This document shows, one piece after another, positions 9,201 to 16,876 of a stretch of DNA of 64,000 nucleotides. The translations under genes and the position numbers were made by a program. Source of the DNA: Pedobacter steynii. Its GTDB lineage: Bacteria > Bacteroidota > Bacteroidia > Sphingobacteriales > Sphingobacteriaceae. The stretch lies in the NCBI RefSeq assembly GCF_900103665.1, contig NZ_FNGY01000003.1, forward strand, positions 496,001 to 560,000. The letters are read 5' to 3'. Position 1 is the stretch's first letter. Every line of letters starts with the position of its first letter. Below the pieces are notes generated by a model. That model had not been told where the DNA came from and did not search any database. It worked only from the letters and a program-made list of their open reading frames with translations.

Positions 9201-9531
9201 CGATGCAAACCTTAATTCTGAATATCCGGTATTGCAATCCTGGCTGGCAGATGCCAACACTGGTCAGGGCTTAGATATCCCACAAACAAAATACCTGTTA
9301 AATGGTGCTTACCTAAGGATCAAAAATATAACAATGGGTTATACCTTACCGGCACAGATCACCAAACGCCTTAAACTTGGTCGCCTTCGCGTATATGTAT
9401 CCGGAGAAAATCTTTATGAATTCTCTGCCATCAAAAAATATGTAGATCCGGAAGCAGTAAACCAGGGTGCAAGTGCCTGGGCATACCCTTTCCAGAGAAA
9501 ATATGCAGTTGGTCTGAATCTGGACTTTTAA
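6268..9531 (+). CDS. SusC/RagA-type TonB-linked outer membrane protein
   Basis: A 1087-residue TonB-dependent transporter. A signal peptide ends near residue 34 (STICFAQ), followed directly by a carboxypeptidase-regulatory-like domain (TLKGVVKDAETNGPIPSVNVSVKGT, residues about 36-115), a plug domain (NEVVVVGFGSKKK through DAASAAIYGARAAFGVILITTKQG, about 118-245), and a long beta barrel that ends in YAVGLNLDF with the terminal aromatic expected for outer-membrane assembly. It lacks the STN signalling domain found in the three FecR-linked SusC proteins of this window. With SusD 34 bases downstream it should form an outer-membrane import complex for an oligosaccharide or peptide. No hydrolase sits in the operon, so the substrate is unknown; the divergent TetR gene is the likeliest regulator. 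Confidence 0.93.
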   Translation: MKKKLPFSPEWRNKVYPLFWTICLLFSSTICFAQTITLKGVVKDAETNGPIPSVNVSVKGTALRASTDANGNYVLNTVPSGSTILFTYIGYKQEERKLSGQTQLNISLSPDYGKLNEVVVVGFGSKKKINIAGAIDQISGKALESRPSANVVQALQGLSPGLNITYGGGAPGTIPVINIRGYTSINGGSPLVVIDGIPATSTDDMLRLNPSDISSFTVLRDAASAAIYGARAAFGVILITTKQGAIGKQTISYNTYASWGKPTRLPEPVTDPYIFSRVLETATDNTPWDYVNYSDEHYRWAKERSENPSIADTRIDPKDPTKWAYMGSNDWYDYFFNKASFSQNHSLAFSGGVNINEKPLSYYLSADYTRENGLNKLTDDFWDRYGLRSKLGFSPLNWLKLDNNLNIYETKKALPNAGLTDLYYLRPTDVAKNPDGTWANTGAGNLAARLTDGGKNLENMIGFQNITSATATFLNGDLQVNGDASFKRELWKYHFDSKKYNIGYGPNDVRLSGGNGFVTENNGYLYTNAFNLYTTYKKTIGDHFFSAMAGYNSENYRYSKVNASRQGLISSSLPYLSLTSGEMSVGAGYEAYATTSAFGRLNYTFKDRYILEATGRYDGSSRFPISRRWGFFPSVSGAWIASAEEFFQPLANVLSTFKIRTSYGNLGNQNPSSDAYLRDFGYIQTLPTGASPYLINGSQQQVITNAPALAVDPNTYTWEKVSTLNIGTDIGLFKDKFLIAFDYFIRDTRGMLTAAQELPGVLGTAVPKQNAADLRTKGWELSVTYRDRFDLGSKPFSFETKFTLADSRAKITKFKNNQKLFSAYREDQYIGEIWGLENDGLFQNKEEIAALNQKSIVPWGALDIVPGWPKYKDLNGDHKIEKGLSSNDPKDLRIIGNSTDRYTVGANLNMDWNGFDLGIFLQGVLKRDFYPHHYLFWGPYQQPYANVYPWNLNFYRGAADSPEQRAKHSASYIAAGLADANLNSEYPVLQSWLADANTGQGLDIPQTKYLLNGAYLRIKNITMGYTLPAQITKRLKLGRLRVYVSGENLYEFSAIKKYVDPEAVNQGASAWAYPFQRKYAVGLNLDF

Positions 9532-9565
9532 CCATCAGGTATTCATTATTATTAAAAAATCAGTC

Positions 9566-11359
9566 ATGAAGAAAAATATATATATCGCATTCATCGTTCT
9601 CATAGGCAGTCTAACGGCCTGCAAAAAAGGAGATCTGGATCGCTTTCCACAAACACAAATTGCCCCCAATATCTTCTTTAATACAGAAGAGGACCTTTCT
9701 TTGTACGTTAATGGTCTACTCTCGCAACCAGACCGGGACAGCTACCTGAACGACCAGAGTAGCGATAATGTGGCCACCACTGCCGCAGTAGAAGTAAAAA
9801 GCGTCATGGGAGGAAATGCCAACGCACAAAACATTACCAGCGGATGGACCTGGGGCAGGTTGCGCAATATCAATTACTTTTTGGAGAATTACAATAAAGC
9901 CAAAGTTAGTGCTGAAGTCAAAAATCACTATGTTGGACTGGCCAGGTATTACCGGGCAGAATTTTACCTGGACAAGGTGAAACGCTTCTCAGATGTCCCA
10001 TGGTATTCAAACACCCTGAATCCAGGTGATGATGACAAGTTACTCAAAGCACGGGATTCCCGCGCCCTGGTGATGGATAGCGTAATGGCCGACCTGGATT
10101 TCGCTTACAAAAACACGAGGGAAAAAGTGCTCAGCGGAACACCTGGAAAATGGTCTGTAGCAACACTGTATGCCCGTGCTGCACTTTACGAAGGTACTTA
10201 CCGTAAATACCATGATGAGCTCAACCTAAAAAGTACCGCCAATACTTTTCTTGAAACTGCAGCAAGAGTAGCCGGAGAAATCATGGCTTCCAATAAATTT
10301 TCCATCTATAACACGAATAAACCGGAACAGGATTATGCGGCTTTATTTGGAAGTCCGGATCTGAGTACAAACCCTGAAATCATTCTGGTTAATGCTTTTG
10401 ACATGAGCAAAAACAGAAGCCAAAACGTCAACGGTGTCGTTTTTGGTGATTATGAACAGGCACCGGCAAAAGACCTGATTCAAAGTTACCTGATGAAGGA
10501 TGGCAGCCGCTTCACTGACCTTCCTGATTATAATAAAATCAGCTTTGTCAAAGAATTCGAAAACCGCGATGCCCGCCTGATGCAAACCATGGCTTATCCC
10601 GGATGGATCAGGGTTCCGGATACGAAACCTTATATCCAGAGTTTAAATAAAAACTTCACTGGTTATCATCAATTGAAAGGCTATGTAAACAGCATCGACC
10701 AAAGCATTCTGAATGGCGTAGATTTCCCGGTTTACCGCTATGCAGAAGTATTGCTGACTTATGCGGAAGCATTGGCCGAGCTCGGCACATTAAACCAGGC
10801 TCAGCTGGATCAATCGGTCAACCTGCTTAGAAAAAGAGCCGGACAGCCCAACCTCAATATGGGCGCAGCAAATGCGAACCCGGATCCATTGATGATACAA
10901 CAGTTTCAAAATGTAAACTCAAATGTTGGGGTCATTCTGGAAATCAGAAGAGAACGCAGAATAGAGTTTGCTTTTGAAAACACCAGATATGACGACATCA
11001 TGCGCTGGAAAGCAGGGAAACTGTTGGCCAAAAGTCCGGAGGGCATGTACTTCCAGGGTTTAGGCAAATATGACCTGACCGGAGATGGTATAGAAGACAT
11101 CATTTTGATAGACCGCTCCATGACCGTTCCTGCAGAAGATAAAAAAGAATCCAATTCTTTAGGCGTAAAACTCATGTATTACCGTACCGGGGCAATCGGC
11201 ACCGATGCTACAGTTTACCTGAAAAACGGAACTGCAGGAGGCCTTATTGTGACCGAATCCGTACCCCGTAACTTTGAGGAGCCTAAGTATTATTACCGCC
11301 CTGTTCCACAACAACAAGTACTTTTAAATCCAAATCTGAAACAAATATTCGGTTGGTAA
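9566..11359 (+). CDS. SusD/RagB family nutrient-binding lipoprotein
   Basis: A 597-residue surface lipoprotein with lipobox LTAC (Cys19) after a short signal peptide. The middle has the tetratricopeptide-like helices of SusD (ARYYRAEFYLDKVKRFSDVPWY is diagnostic), and the C-terminal part carries YRYAEVLLTYAEALAELG and EIRRERRIEFAFENTRYDDIMRWKAG, the conserved RagB/SusD block. Such proteins cap the SusC barrel and capture ligand. It is longer than the three SusD proteins of the FecR modules (481-498 residues). It is the last gene of the susC/susD operon, followed by a strong hairpin. Confidence 0.93.
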   Translation: MKKNIYIAFIVLIGSLTACKKGDLDRFPQTQIAPNIFFNTEEDLSLYVNGLLSQPDRDSYLNDQSSDNVATTAAVEVKSVMGGNANAQNITSGWTWGRLRNINYFLENYNKAKVSAEVKNHYVGLARYYRAEFYLDKVKRFSDVPWYSNTLNPGDDDKLLKARDSRALVMDSVMADLDFAYKNTREKVLSGTPGKWSVATLYARAALYEGTYRKYHDELNLKSTANTFLETAARVAGEIMASNKFSIYNTNKPEQDYAALFGSPDLSTNPEIILVNAFDMSKNRSQNVNGVVFGDYEQAPAKDLIQSYLMKDGSRFTDLPDYNKISFVKEFENRDARLMQTMAYPGWIRVPDTKPYIQSLNKNFTGYHQLKGYVNSIDQSILNGVDFPVYRYAEVLLTYAEALAELGTLNQAQLDQSVNLLRKRAGQPNLNMGAANANPDPLMIQQFQNVNSNVGVILEIRRERRIEFAFENTRYDDIMRWKAGKLLAKSPEGMYFQGLGKYDLTGDGIEDIILIDRSMTVPAEDKKESNSLGVKLMYYRTGAIGTDATVYLKNGTAGGLIVTESVPRNFEEPKYYYRPVPQQQVLLNPNLKQIFGW

Positions 11360-11365
11360 ACACCT

Positions 11366-11408
11366 GTTTCTTAACTGCCTCATCATAAAGTATGAGGCAG
11401 TTAGAAAC
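11366..11408 (+). terminator. Hairpin downstream of susD
   Basis: Long inverted repeat GTTTCTTAACTGCCTCAT / ATGAGGCAGTTAGAAAC (about 17 bp) with an 8-base loop begins seven bases after the SusD stop. The T-run comes only 17 bases later, so termination is likely but not textbook. Confidence 0.65.
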
Positions 11409-11467
11409 TAGGGCTTCCGTTCTAATTTTTTTTTGTTTCTTTGTACTCGCATTTTTCAACAAATAAC

Positions 11468-12313
11468 ATGGCTTGGTTTAAGAGAGAAAAAAAAGGTATC
11501 AGTACACTGACAGAAGAAAAAAAAGAAGCGCCAGACGGTTTATGGAACAAGTGTCCTAATTGTAAAAAAGCACTCCACAGTGCCGATCTGGTTGAAAATA
11601 AATACGTTTGCCAATATTGTGATTTTCATTTAAGGGTAGGATCAAAAGAATATTTTCAGGTATTATTTGATAATGATGAGTTCACAGAGCTTTTCCCGAA
11701 CCTGACTTCAGGTGACCCATTGAACTTTACAGACAGTAAACCTTATGTAGACCGATTGGTAGAAAGTCAGGCTAAGACCGGCTTAAAAGATGCCATCAGA
11801 GCTGCACATGGCAAAATCGAAGGTCAGGACCTGGTCATTGCCTGTATGGACTTCAATTTCATTGGCGGATCGATGGGATCAGTAGTAGGTGAAAAAATCG
11901 CCCGTTCTATTGATTATTCCATCAAACATAAAATTCCATTCCTGATGATCTCCAAATCCGGAGGTGCCCGAATGATGGAAGCCGCATTCTCTTTAATGCA
12001 AATGGCTAAAACTTCGGCTAAATTAGCCCTGTTAAGCCAGGCAAAAATCCCTTACATCTCTTTACTCACAGATCCGACAACAGGTGGTGTAACCGCTTCA
12101 TATGCGATGCTGGGCGATATTAATATTGCTGAGCCTGGTGCATTAATCGGTTTTGCAGGCCCAAGGGTAATTAAAGAGACGATTAAGAAAGATCTTCCTA
12201 AAGGATTTCAAACTGCAGAATTTGTGCAGGAACATGGTTTCCTTGATTTTATTGTTGACCGCAGGGCGATGAAAGCTAAGTTAGCCGCCTTCCTTAAAAT
12301 GCTCAACAACTAA
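11468..12313 (+). CDS. accD: Acetyl-CoA carboxylase carboxyltransferase subunit beta
   Basis: The protein of 281 residues starts at the ATG reading [11 protein letters not shown]; an in-frame TTG 27 bases upstream is possible but less likely since the family starts at MAWF. The N-terminal zinc ribbon is visible as CPNC...CQYC. The carboxyltransferase core follows with [32 protein letters not shown] and [17 protein letters not shown], the carboxybiotin/acetyl-CoA pocket motifs. With AccA it moves the carboxyl group from biotin to acetyl-CoA to give malonyl-CoA, the first step of fatty-acid synthesis. It stands alone between terminator hairpins. Confidence 0.95.
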   Translation: MAWFKREKKGISTLTEEKKEAPDGLWNKCPNCKKALHSADLVENKYVCQYCDFHLRVGSKEYFQVLFDNDEFTELFPNLTSGDPLNFTDSKPYVDRLVESQAKTGLKDAIRAAHGKIEGQDLVIACMDFNFIGGSMGSVVGEKIARSIDYSIKHKIPFLMISKSGGARMMEAAFSLMQMAKTSAKLALLSQAKIPYISLLTDPTTGGVTASYAMLGDINIAEPGALIGFAGPRVIKETIKKDLPKGFQTAEFVQEHGFLDFIVDRRAMKAKLAAFLKMLNN

Positions 12314-12325
12314 TAAAATTCTACT

Positions 12326-12374
12326 AAAAAAGAGAGGCCGTATCAATAGTTTATGATACGGCCTCTCTTTTTTT
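12326..12374. terminator. Bidirectional terminator between accD and GH92
   Basis: A perfect 20-bp inverted repeat, AAAAAAGAGAGGCCGTATCA with its complement, around an 8-base loop, A-run on one side and T-run on the other. It serves both convergent genes. Confidence 0.92.
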
Positions 12375-12390
12375 ATACCCTTTATTTCCG

Positions 12391-14688
12391 TTATTTATTC
12401 GGATCAGTAGAGAAAGAGTAAGGGAAATCGGTTTCCTTAGTTCCTCTTTGTTTATTCGGCGTCGCAGACATGTTAAAGTCTAAAGTTGCTCCTTTAGTTA
12501 GCTCTGAATGGCTCAACCAGTTTTTAGGATAAGCAGTACCATTGTATTTAAGGCCCTGAACATACTTATTGTCTGCACTGTTATTGGCGGCATTGATCGT
12601 TACCGTTTTGCCGTTTTCCAGGTTCAACGTTACCTTTTTAAATAAAGGTGCACCAAGTACATACTGATCTGTTGCAGGAGTTACCGGATAAAAGCCCATC
12701 GCAGAGAAAATATACCATGCAGAAGTCTGCCCGTTATCTTCATCTCCACAATAGCCATCAGGTGTCGCTTTATACATGCGGTCCATCGTTTCTCTTACCC
12801 AATATTGCGTTTTCCATGGTGCTCCGGCATAATTATAAAGATAGATCATGTGCTGGATCGGTTGGTTACCATGTGCATACTGCCCCATATTGGCAATCTG
12901 CATTTCGCGGATTTCATGGATCACACTTCCATAATAGCTTTCGTCATATACCGGAGGCAGGCTAAACACAGAATCGAGTTTGCTGACAAACTTTTCTTTA
13001 CCGCCCATCAACTTCGATAATCCGTCGATGTCCTGAAATACGGACCAGGAATAATGCCAGCTGTTTCCTTCTGTAAATGCATCACCCCATTTAAAAGGAT
13101 TAAACGGCGACTGAAATGAACCATCTTTATTTTTACCCCTCATCAATCCAGTCGAAGGATCGAACAGGTTTTTATAGTTCATACTGCGTTTTGCATATAG
13201 GTCAAGCTCCGCCTTTGGCTTTTTCAATGCTTTACCCAATTGATAAATGGTAAAGTCATCGTAAGCATATTCTAAAGTACGCGCTGCATTCTCATTGATT
13301 TTCACATCATAGGGAACATATCCCAATTCATTGTAATACTTCACCCCTGCTCTTCCTACAGCCTCTAAAGGACCTTCATTATTGGCACCATGCGTCAATG
13401 CATCATACAAGGTATTGATGTCGTAACCGCGAAGGCCTTTAATATAAGCATCAGCCACCACAGAAGCAGAGTTGTTTCCAACCATTACATTTGCATATCC
13501 CGGGCTCGACCATTCCGGTAACCATCCTCCTTCTTTATAGTCATTGATCAGTCCTTCCTGCATTTCTTTATTGATCGAAGGATATACCAGATTCAGGAAG
13601 GGATATAATGCCCTGAAAGTATCCCAGAATCCTGTTCCGGCAAACATATAACCCGGTAAAATCTTTCCATTATAAGGACTCCAGTGTACAATCTTATTGC
13701 TGGCATCCAATTCATATAGCTTATTTGGAAAGAATAAAGTCCGGTAAAAGCTGGAGTAAAAGGTTCTGGTCTGGTCTACTGTTCCACCTTCAACAGCTAC
13801 CCTGCTCAGTGTTTTATTCCAGACAGCTTTTGCTTTTGCTTTAGTGGCATCGAAAGAATCATTCGCCAGCTCTCGCTTTAAGTTCAGTTCTGCCTGCTCA
13901 AAGCTGATGAAAGAGGAAGCCACTTTCATGGTCACCTTTTCTCCTTTTGCCGTTTTAAATCCGACAATAGCACCGGAATGATCTGCTTTGATTTCCAGCT
14001 CATCCTTTAGCAGTTCTTTCCCTTTCCAGGCATTTGCCGAGCTGAAGTCCTTGTCAAAATACGCTACAAAATAATTTTTGAAGTTCTCCGGAGTTAACTT
14101 ATGACTATGTCTGGTGGTATAACCAATGATTTTTCTTTCCTTAGGGAAGATCTTAATGTAGGACCCTTTATCGAAAGCATCCAATACCACAAAAGAGCTG
14201 TCGGATTTTGGAAAAGTGAACCTGAACTGAGCCGCTCTTTCGGTTGGTGTAATCTCCGTTGTCACATCTGCATCTGCAAGGTAAACGCTATAATAATAAG
14301 GTTTTGCAACTTCTGCTTTATGGGAATACCAGCTGGCGCGATCGTCCTGCTCAAACTTCTTTTTTCCAGTTACCGGCATGATAGAGAATTGCCCGTAATC
14401 ATTCATCCATGGAGATGGCTGATGGGTTTGCTTAAACCCACGGATTTTATCGGCATCGTAAGTATATGCCCAGCCGTCGCCCATTTTACCGGTCTGAGGA
14501 GTCCAGAAATTCATCCCCCATGGTAAAGCAATGGTGGGATAGGTATTTCCGTTAGACATAGAAGGCTTGCTGGCTGTTCCCATTAATGGATTGATCCATT
14601 CTACAGGATCGCTCAGTTTGCCAACTGTTTGCGCAAACGCCGAAGAGCAGCCTGCAATTAATAATGCGGTTAGGTATCGTTTCATCAT
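12391..14688 (-). CDS. GH92 family alpha-mannosidase, exported
   Basis: A 765-residue exported glycosidase. A signal peptide ends at AFAQ (about residue 20). The mature protein starts with the family hallmark VEWINPLMGTAS...NGNTYPTIALPWGMNFWTPQTG, and the C-terminal (alpha/alpha)6 domain has NEGPLEAVGRAGVKYYNELGYVPYD, HGNQPIQHMIYLYNYAG and YCGDEDNGQTSAWY near residue 647. The last motif contains the aspartates that act as base in characterised GH92 enzymes. These are calcium-dependent exo-alpha-mannosidases that trim N-glycan or fungal mannan chains, usually in the periplasm or on the surface. The gene is a single unit; two palindromes typical of LacI-type operators lie upstream (14821-14835 and 14915-14926). 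Linkage specificity (1,2, 1,3, 1,4 or 1,6) cannot be told. Confidence 0.92.
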   Translation of the reverse strand: MMKRYLTALLIAGCSSAFAQTVGKLSDPVEWINPLMGTASKPSMSNGNTYPTIALPWGMNFWTPQTGKMGDGWAYTYDADKIRGFKQTHQPSPWMNDYGQFSIMPVTGKKKFEQDDRASWYSHKAEVAKPYYYSVYLADADVTTEITPTERAAQFRFTFPKSDSSFVVLDAFDKGSYIKIFPKERKIIGYTTRHSHKLTPENFKNYFVAYFDKDFSSANAWKGKELLKDELEIKADHSGAIVGFKTAKGEKVTMKVASSFISFEQAELNLKRELANDSFDATKAKAKAVWNKTLSRVAVEGGTVDQTRTFYSSFYRTLFFPNKLYELDASNKIVHWSPYNGKILPGYMFAGTGFWDTFRALYPFLNLVYPSINKEMQEGLINDYKEGGWLPEWSSPGYANVMVGNNSASVVADAYIKGLRGYDINTLYDALTHGANNEGPLEAVGRAGVKYYNELGYVPYDVKINENAARTLEYAYDDFTIYQLGKALKKPKAELDLYAKRSMNYKNLFDPSTGLMRGKNKDGSFQSPFNPFKWGDAFTEGNSWHYSWSVFQDIDGLSKLMGGKEKFVSKLDSVFSLPPVYDESYYGSVIHEIREMQIANMGQYAHGNQPIQHMIYLYNYAGAPWKTQYWVRETMDRMYKATPDGYCGDEDNGQTSAWYIFSAMGFYPVTPATDQYVLGAPLFKKVTLNLENGKTVTINAANNSADNKYVQGLKYNGTAYPKNWLSHSELTKGATLDFNMSATPNKQRGTKETDFPYSFSTDPNK

Positions 14689-14820
14689 TGTGGTCTTGAA
14701 TAATTAAAATTATACTATTTGGTTTAAAATCTTGCTTCTCCTGTACGAAATCGGCACAAAGCGGAATTCCAATGTCGTCACAGTCGGATTCTTCTGCTGT
14801 TATTTCCTACCTATTTTTAT

Positions 14821-14835
14821 CTAAAAACGTTTTAG
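14821..14835. promoter_or_regulatory. Candidate LacI-type operator 1 upstream of GH92
   Basis: CTAAAA-ACG-TTTTAG inverted repeat, 133 bp upstream of the mannosidase start. A CG-centred AAACGTTT core is typical of LacI/GalR-family operators; no LacI gene lies in the window, so the regulator is inferred. Confidence 0.45.
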
Positions 14836-14914
14836 CTAAGCTCTAAAGTAATAGATTTTTATGGAATAACTAAATAAAAAGTATAACATTTTAGTTAAAG
14901 AGCCCGGTCGGTAG

Positions 14915-14926
14915 TAAAACGTTTTA
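14915..14926. promoter_or_regulatory. Candidate LacI-type operator 2 upstream of GH92
   Basis: Perfect 12-bp palindrome TAAAACGTTTTA, about 90 bp beyond operator 1 and with the same AAACGTTT core. The pair could allow looping or cooperative binding; this is inference. Confidence 0.45.
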
Positions 14927-15175
14927 TTTATTGAGTTGATAGGTCTTGAAATTAAGCATCAAAAAGGTAAAAACCAGGATCATATTCAGTCCAATTCCTG
15001 TTTTACCTATACAGGTTCTAACCTAGGTCTAAACTCGGTCTATACTCGGTGATGACCCGCTTGGAAGCGTGTTAAAGGCGGGTAAGCAACGCGGAAATAT
15101 GGAGTATAAATCAAGTGATTTCCGACACTGTTTCCAGGCAGTTAAAAAGAAGATATCATGTGTGTTAAAACCAAC

Positions 15176-15709
15176 TTAACGAGCCGGCGTCAGATAGACT
15201 TTATTTTTGATCTTTTCGGCAAGCGGACTGGCGTCCTGATCGGACAACATCCTGTTGCTCATCAACAAAAATGGAAAAGATGCTTTCGGGTTGCCGTAAG
15301 CGGGCTGCCGGTAAGGAAGAGACAGGATATGATAACCTAATCTTTCATAAAAAACGATCCTTCTAATGGAAAAAGAATCTTCAGGATGTTCCACTTCCAG
15401 GATAATTGTTCCCGGCAGCTGTTCCTTATAGTGGTTCAGCACAAGTGCACCATAATTCTGACCGCGAAGTGCAGCATCAATGGCAAAATGCTCGATAAAA
15501 AAACAATCGTCAATTTCCCACCAGGTGATCAAACCAATGTTTTGATCTGCAGTATACACCAGATCAAGGTGCATCTCTCTGGTATCCGGAACCAGCTGAA
15601 GAAGAGCTGCCCAGTCCCTCCGCTCATGCGGAGGGAAGGCATCCTCATATAAGGTCTTTATAAAAGTCAGCGCCGGATCGTTTACCGACGTGATGCGTTG
15701 AAACTGCAT
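15176..15709 (-). CDS. GNAT family N-acetyltransferase
   Basis: A 177-residue GNAT-type protein. The central block FIEHFAIDAALRGQNYGALVLNHY has the beta4 strand and the acetyl-CoA loop in a relaxed form (RGQNYG instead of RGxGxG). FYERLGYHIL is the C-terminal substrate-side strand, and EVEHPEDSFSIRR lies between. This arrangement is common in a Bacteroidota GNAT group next to cysteine desulfurase or glmM genes, function unknown. It follows the cysteine desulfurase by 12 bases and is probably the last gene of the glmM operon. Acceptor substrate cannot be predicted. Confidence 0.78.
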   Translation of the reverse strand: MQFQRITSVNDPALTFIKTLYEDAFPPHERRDWAALLQLVPDTREMHLDLVYTADQNIGLITWWEIDDCFFIEHFAIDAALRGQNYGALVLNHYKEQLPGTIILEVEHPEDSFSIRRIVFYERLGYHILSLPYRQPAYGNPKASFPFLLMSNRMLSDQDASPLAEKIKNKVYLTPAR

Positions 15710-15721
15710 AAAAATATTGCC

Positions 15722-16876
15722 TTATGCAGTAACGTTTTGACTTACAATATGTTTTACTTTATCAACCACGATATCCAGTTCTTCTTTAGTATTGTACTTA
15801 CTGAAAGAGAACCTCACCGAAGGTCGGTTTGGATCGGCATTAATGCCATTCAGTACATGTGAACCAATGTTGGACCCGGAAGAACAGGCGCTGCCACCAG
15901 AAGCAGAGATGCCATTGATATCCAGGTTAAACAGCAACATATCAGACATGTCCATCGCAGGGAAAGAAACATTCAATACGGTATATAAACTTTTATCCGC
16001 GTCGGTTTCTCCGTTAAAATTTAGATCTGCAATTTCTGTACTCAGCCTGTTTTTAAGGTAGTCTTTCAGTTCCTGAATATGCTGCTGGTGACTTTCCATT
16101 TCTGAATAAGCCATTTCCAAAGCTTTCGCCAAACCAATAATACCATATACATTTTCTGTTCCACCGCGCATATTACGCTCCTGAGCACCACCATGGATCA
16201 GTGGGCTGATCTTGATGTTGTGGTTCACAAAAAGGAAACCTACCCCTTTTGGTCCATGTAATTTATGTGCCGCACAAACAATGAAATGCGCTTTTAATTT
16301 CCTTACATCATGCACGTAATGTCCCATGGTCTGAACGGTATCACAATGATAGATCGCTTCATACTGCTCACAGATCTCCCCTACACGTTCAATATCTGTT
16401 AGCGTTCCCAGTTCATTATTGGCATGCATCAGAGACACAAAACTGCGTTCATTGTCTTTCAACAATTCTTCCAGATGTGCATAATCTACATTTCCCTTTT
16501 CATCAATATTTACAAAGCTCAGCTTTTCGATCACCCCTTGCTTCAATAACATCGTCAGGGTATGCTCTACTGCATGGTGTTCAATTTTCGAAGTGATGGC
16601 ATGTTTGATATTATAGGCGGCAATACCACAACGAATCGCGGTATTGTCTGCTTCCGTACCTCCGGAGGTAAAAAAGATCTCTGCAGGAGTCGCATTTAAA
16701 AGACCGGCAACTGTTTTTCTTGCTTTTTCCACCAATGTACGTACCTCTCTGCCCTGAGCATGAATTGCAGATGGATTCCCGTAATAATTAGTCATCACGT
16801 TCACCATCTCTGCGATCACCTCTGCATCAAGAGGCGTCGTTGCCGCATTATCCAAATAGATCCTGTTTGTCTGCAT
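15722..16876 (-). CDS. Cysteine desulfurase, NifS/IscS-type
   Basis: A 384-residue PLP enzyme that takes sulfur from L-cysteine as a protein persulfide for Fe-S clusters and thio-modified tRNA. Clear landmarks: YLDNAATTPLD at residues 7-17, FFTSGGTEADNTAI near 68-81, the PLP Schiff-base lysine in HKLHGPKG (Lys205), GGAQERNMRGGTENV near 229-243, and the persulfide cysteine in GGSACSSGS (Cys331). The short cysteine loop is that of group I (IscS/NifS). Its ATG overlaps the stop of glmM by one base (TAATG), so translation is probably coupled. No iscU or other cluster genes are close, so the exact pathway (Fe-S or tRNA thiolation) is open. Confidence 0.92.
   Translation of the reverse strand: MQTNRIYLDNAATTPLDAEVIAEMVNVMTNYYGNPSAIHAQGREVRTLVEKARKTVAGLLNATPAEIFFTSGGTEADNTAIRCGIAAYNIKHAITSKIEHHAVEHTLTMLLKQGVIEKLSFVNIDEKGNVDYAHLEELLKDNERSFVSLMHANNELGTLTDIERVGEICEQYEAIYHCDTVQTMGHYVHDVRKLKAHFIVCAAHKLHGPKGVGFLFVNHNIKISPLIHGGAQERNMRGGTENVYGIIGLAKALEMAYSEMESHQQHIQELKDYLKNRLSTEIADLNFNGETDADKSLYTVLNVSFPAMDMSDMLLFNLDINGISASGGSACSSGSNIGSHVLNGINADPNRPSVRFSFSKYNTKEELDIVVDKVKHIVSQNVTA

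Larger units (their letters stand above)
14689..15175. other. 487-bp intergenic region upstream of GH92
   Basis: No gene is seen. The half next to GH92 carries regulatory-looking palindromes listed separately, plus the inverted repeat TAACTAAA / TTTAGTTA at 14867-14897. The half next to the acetyltransferase gene is GC-richer and holds a repeated CTCGGTCTA/TACTCGGT stretch (about 15034-15050) and a hairpin ACCCGC / GCGGGT at 15055-15083. A short plus-strand open stretch here has no recognisable homology and no start signal. Confidence 0.5.

Noticed and set aside
11441..11467. TTG start for accD
   Set aside because: The extra nine residues do not match the family, whose proteins begin at MAWF, encoded by the ATG at 11468.
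14101..14526. Open frame opposite the GH92 gene
   Set aside because: Antisense of a conserved catalytic protein; no start signal or homology.
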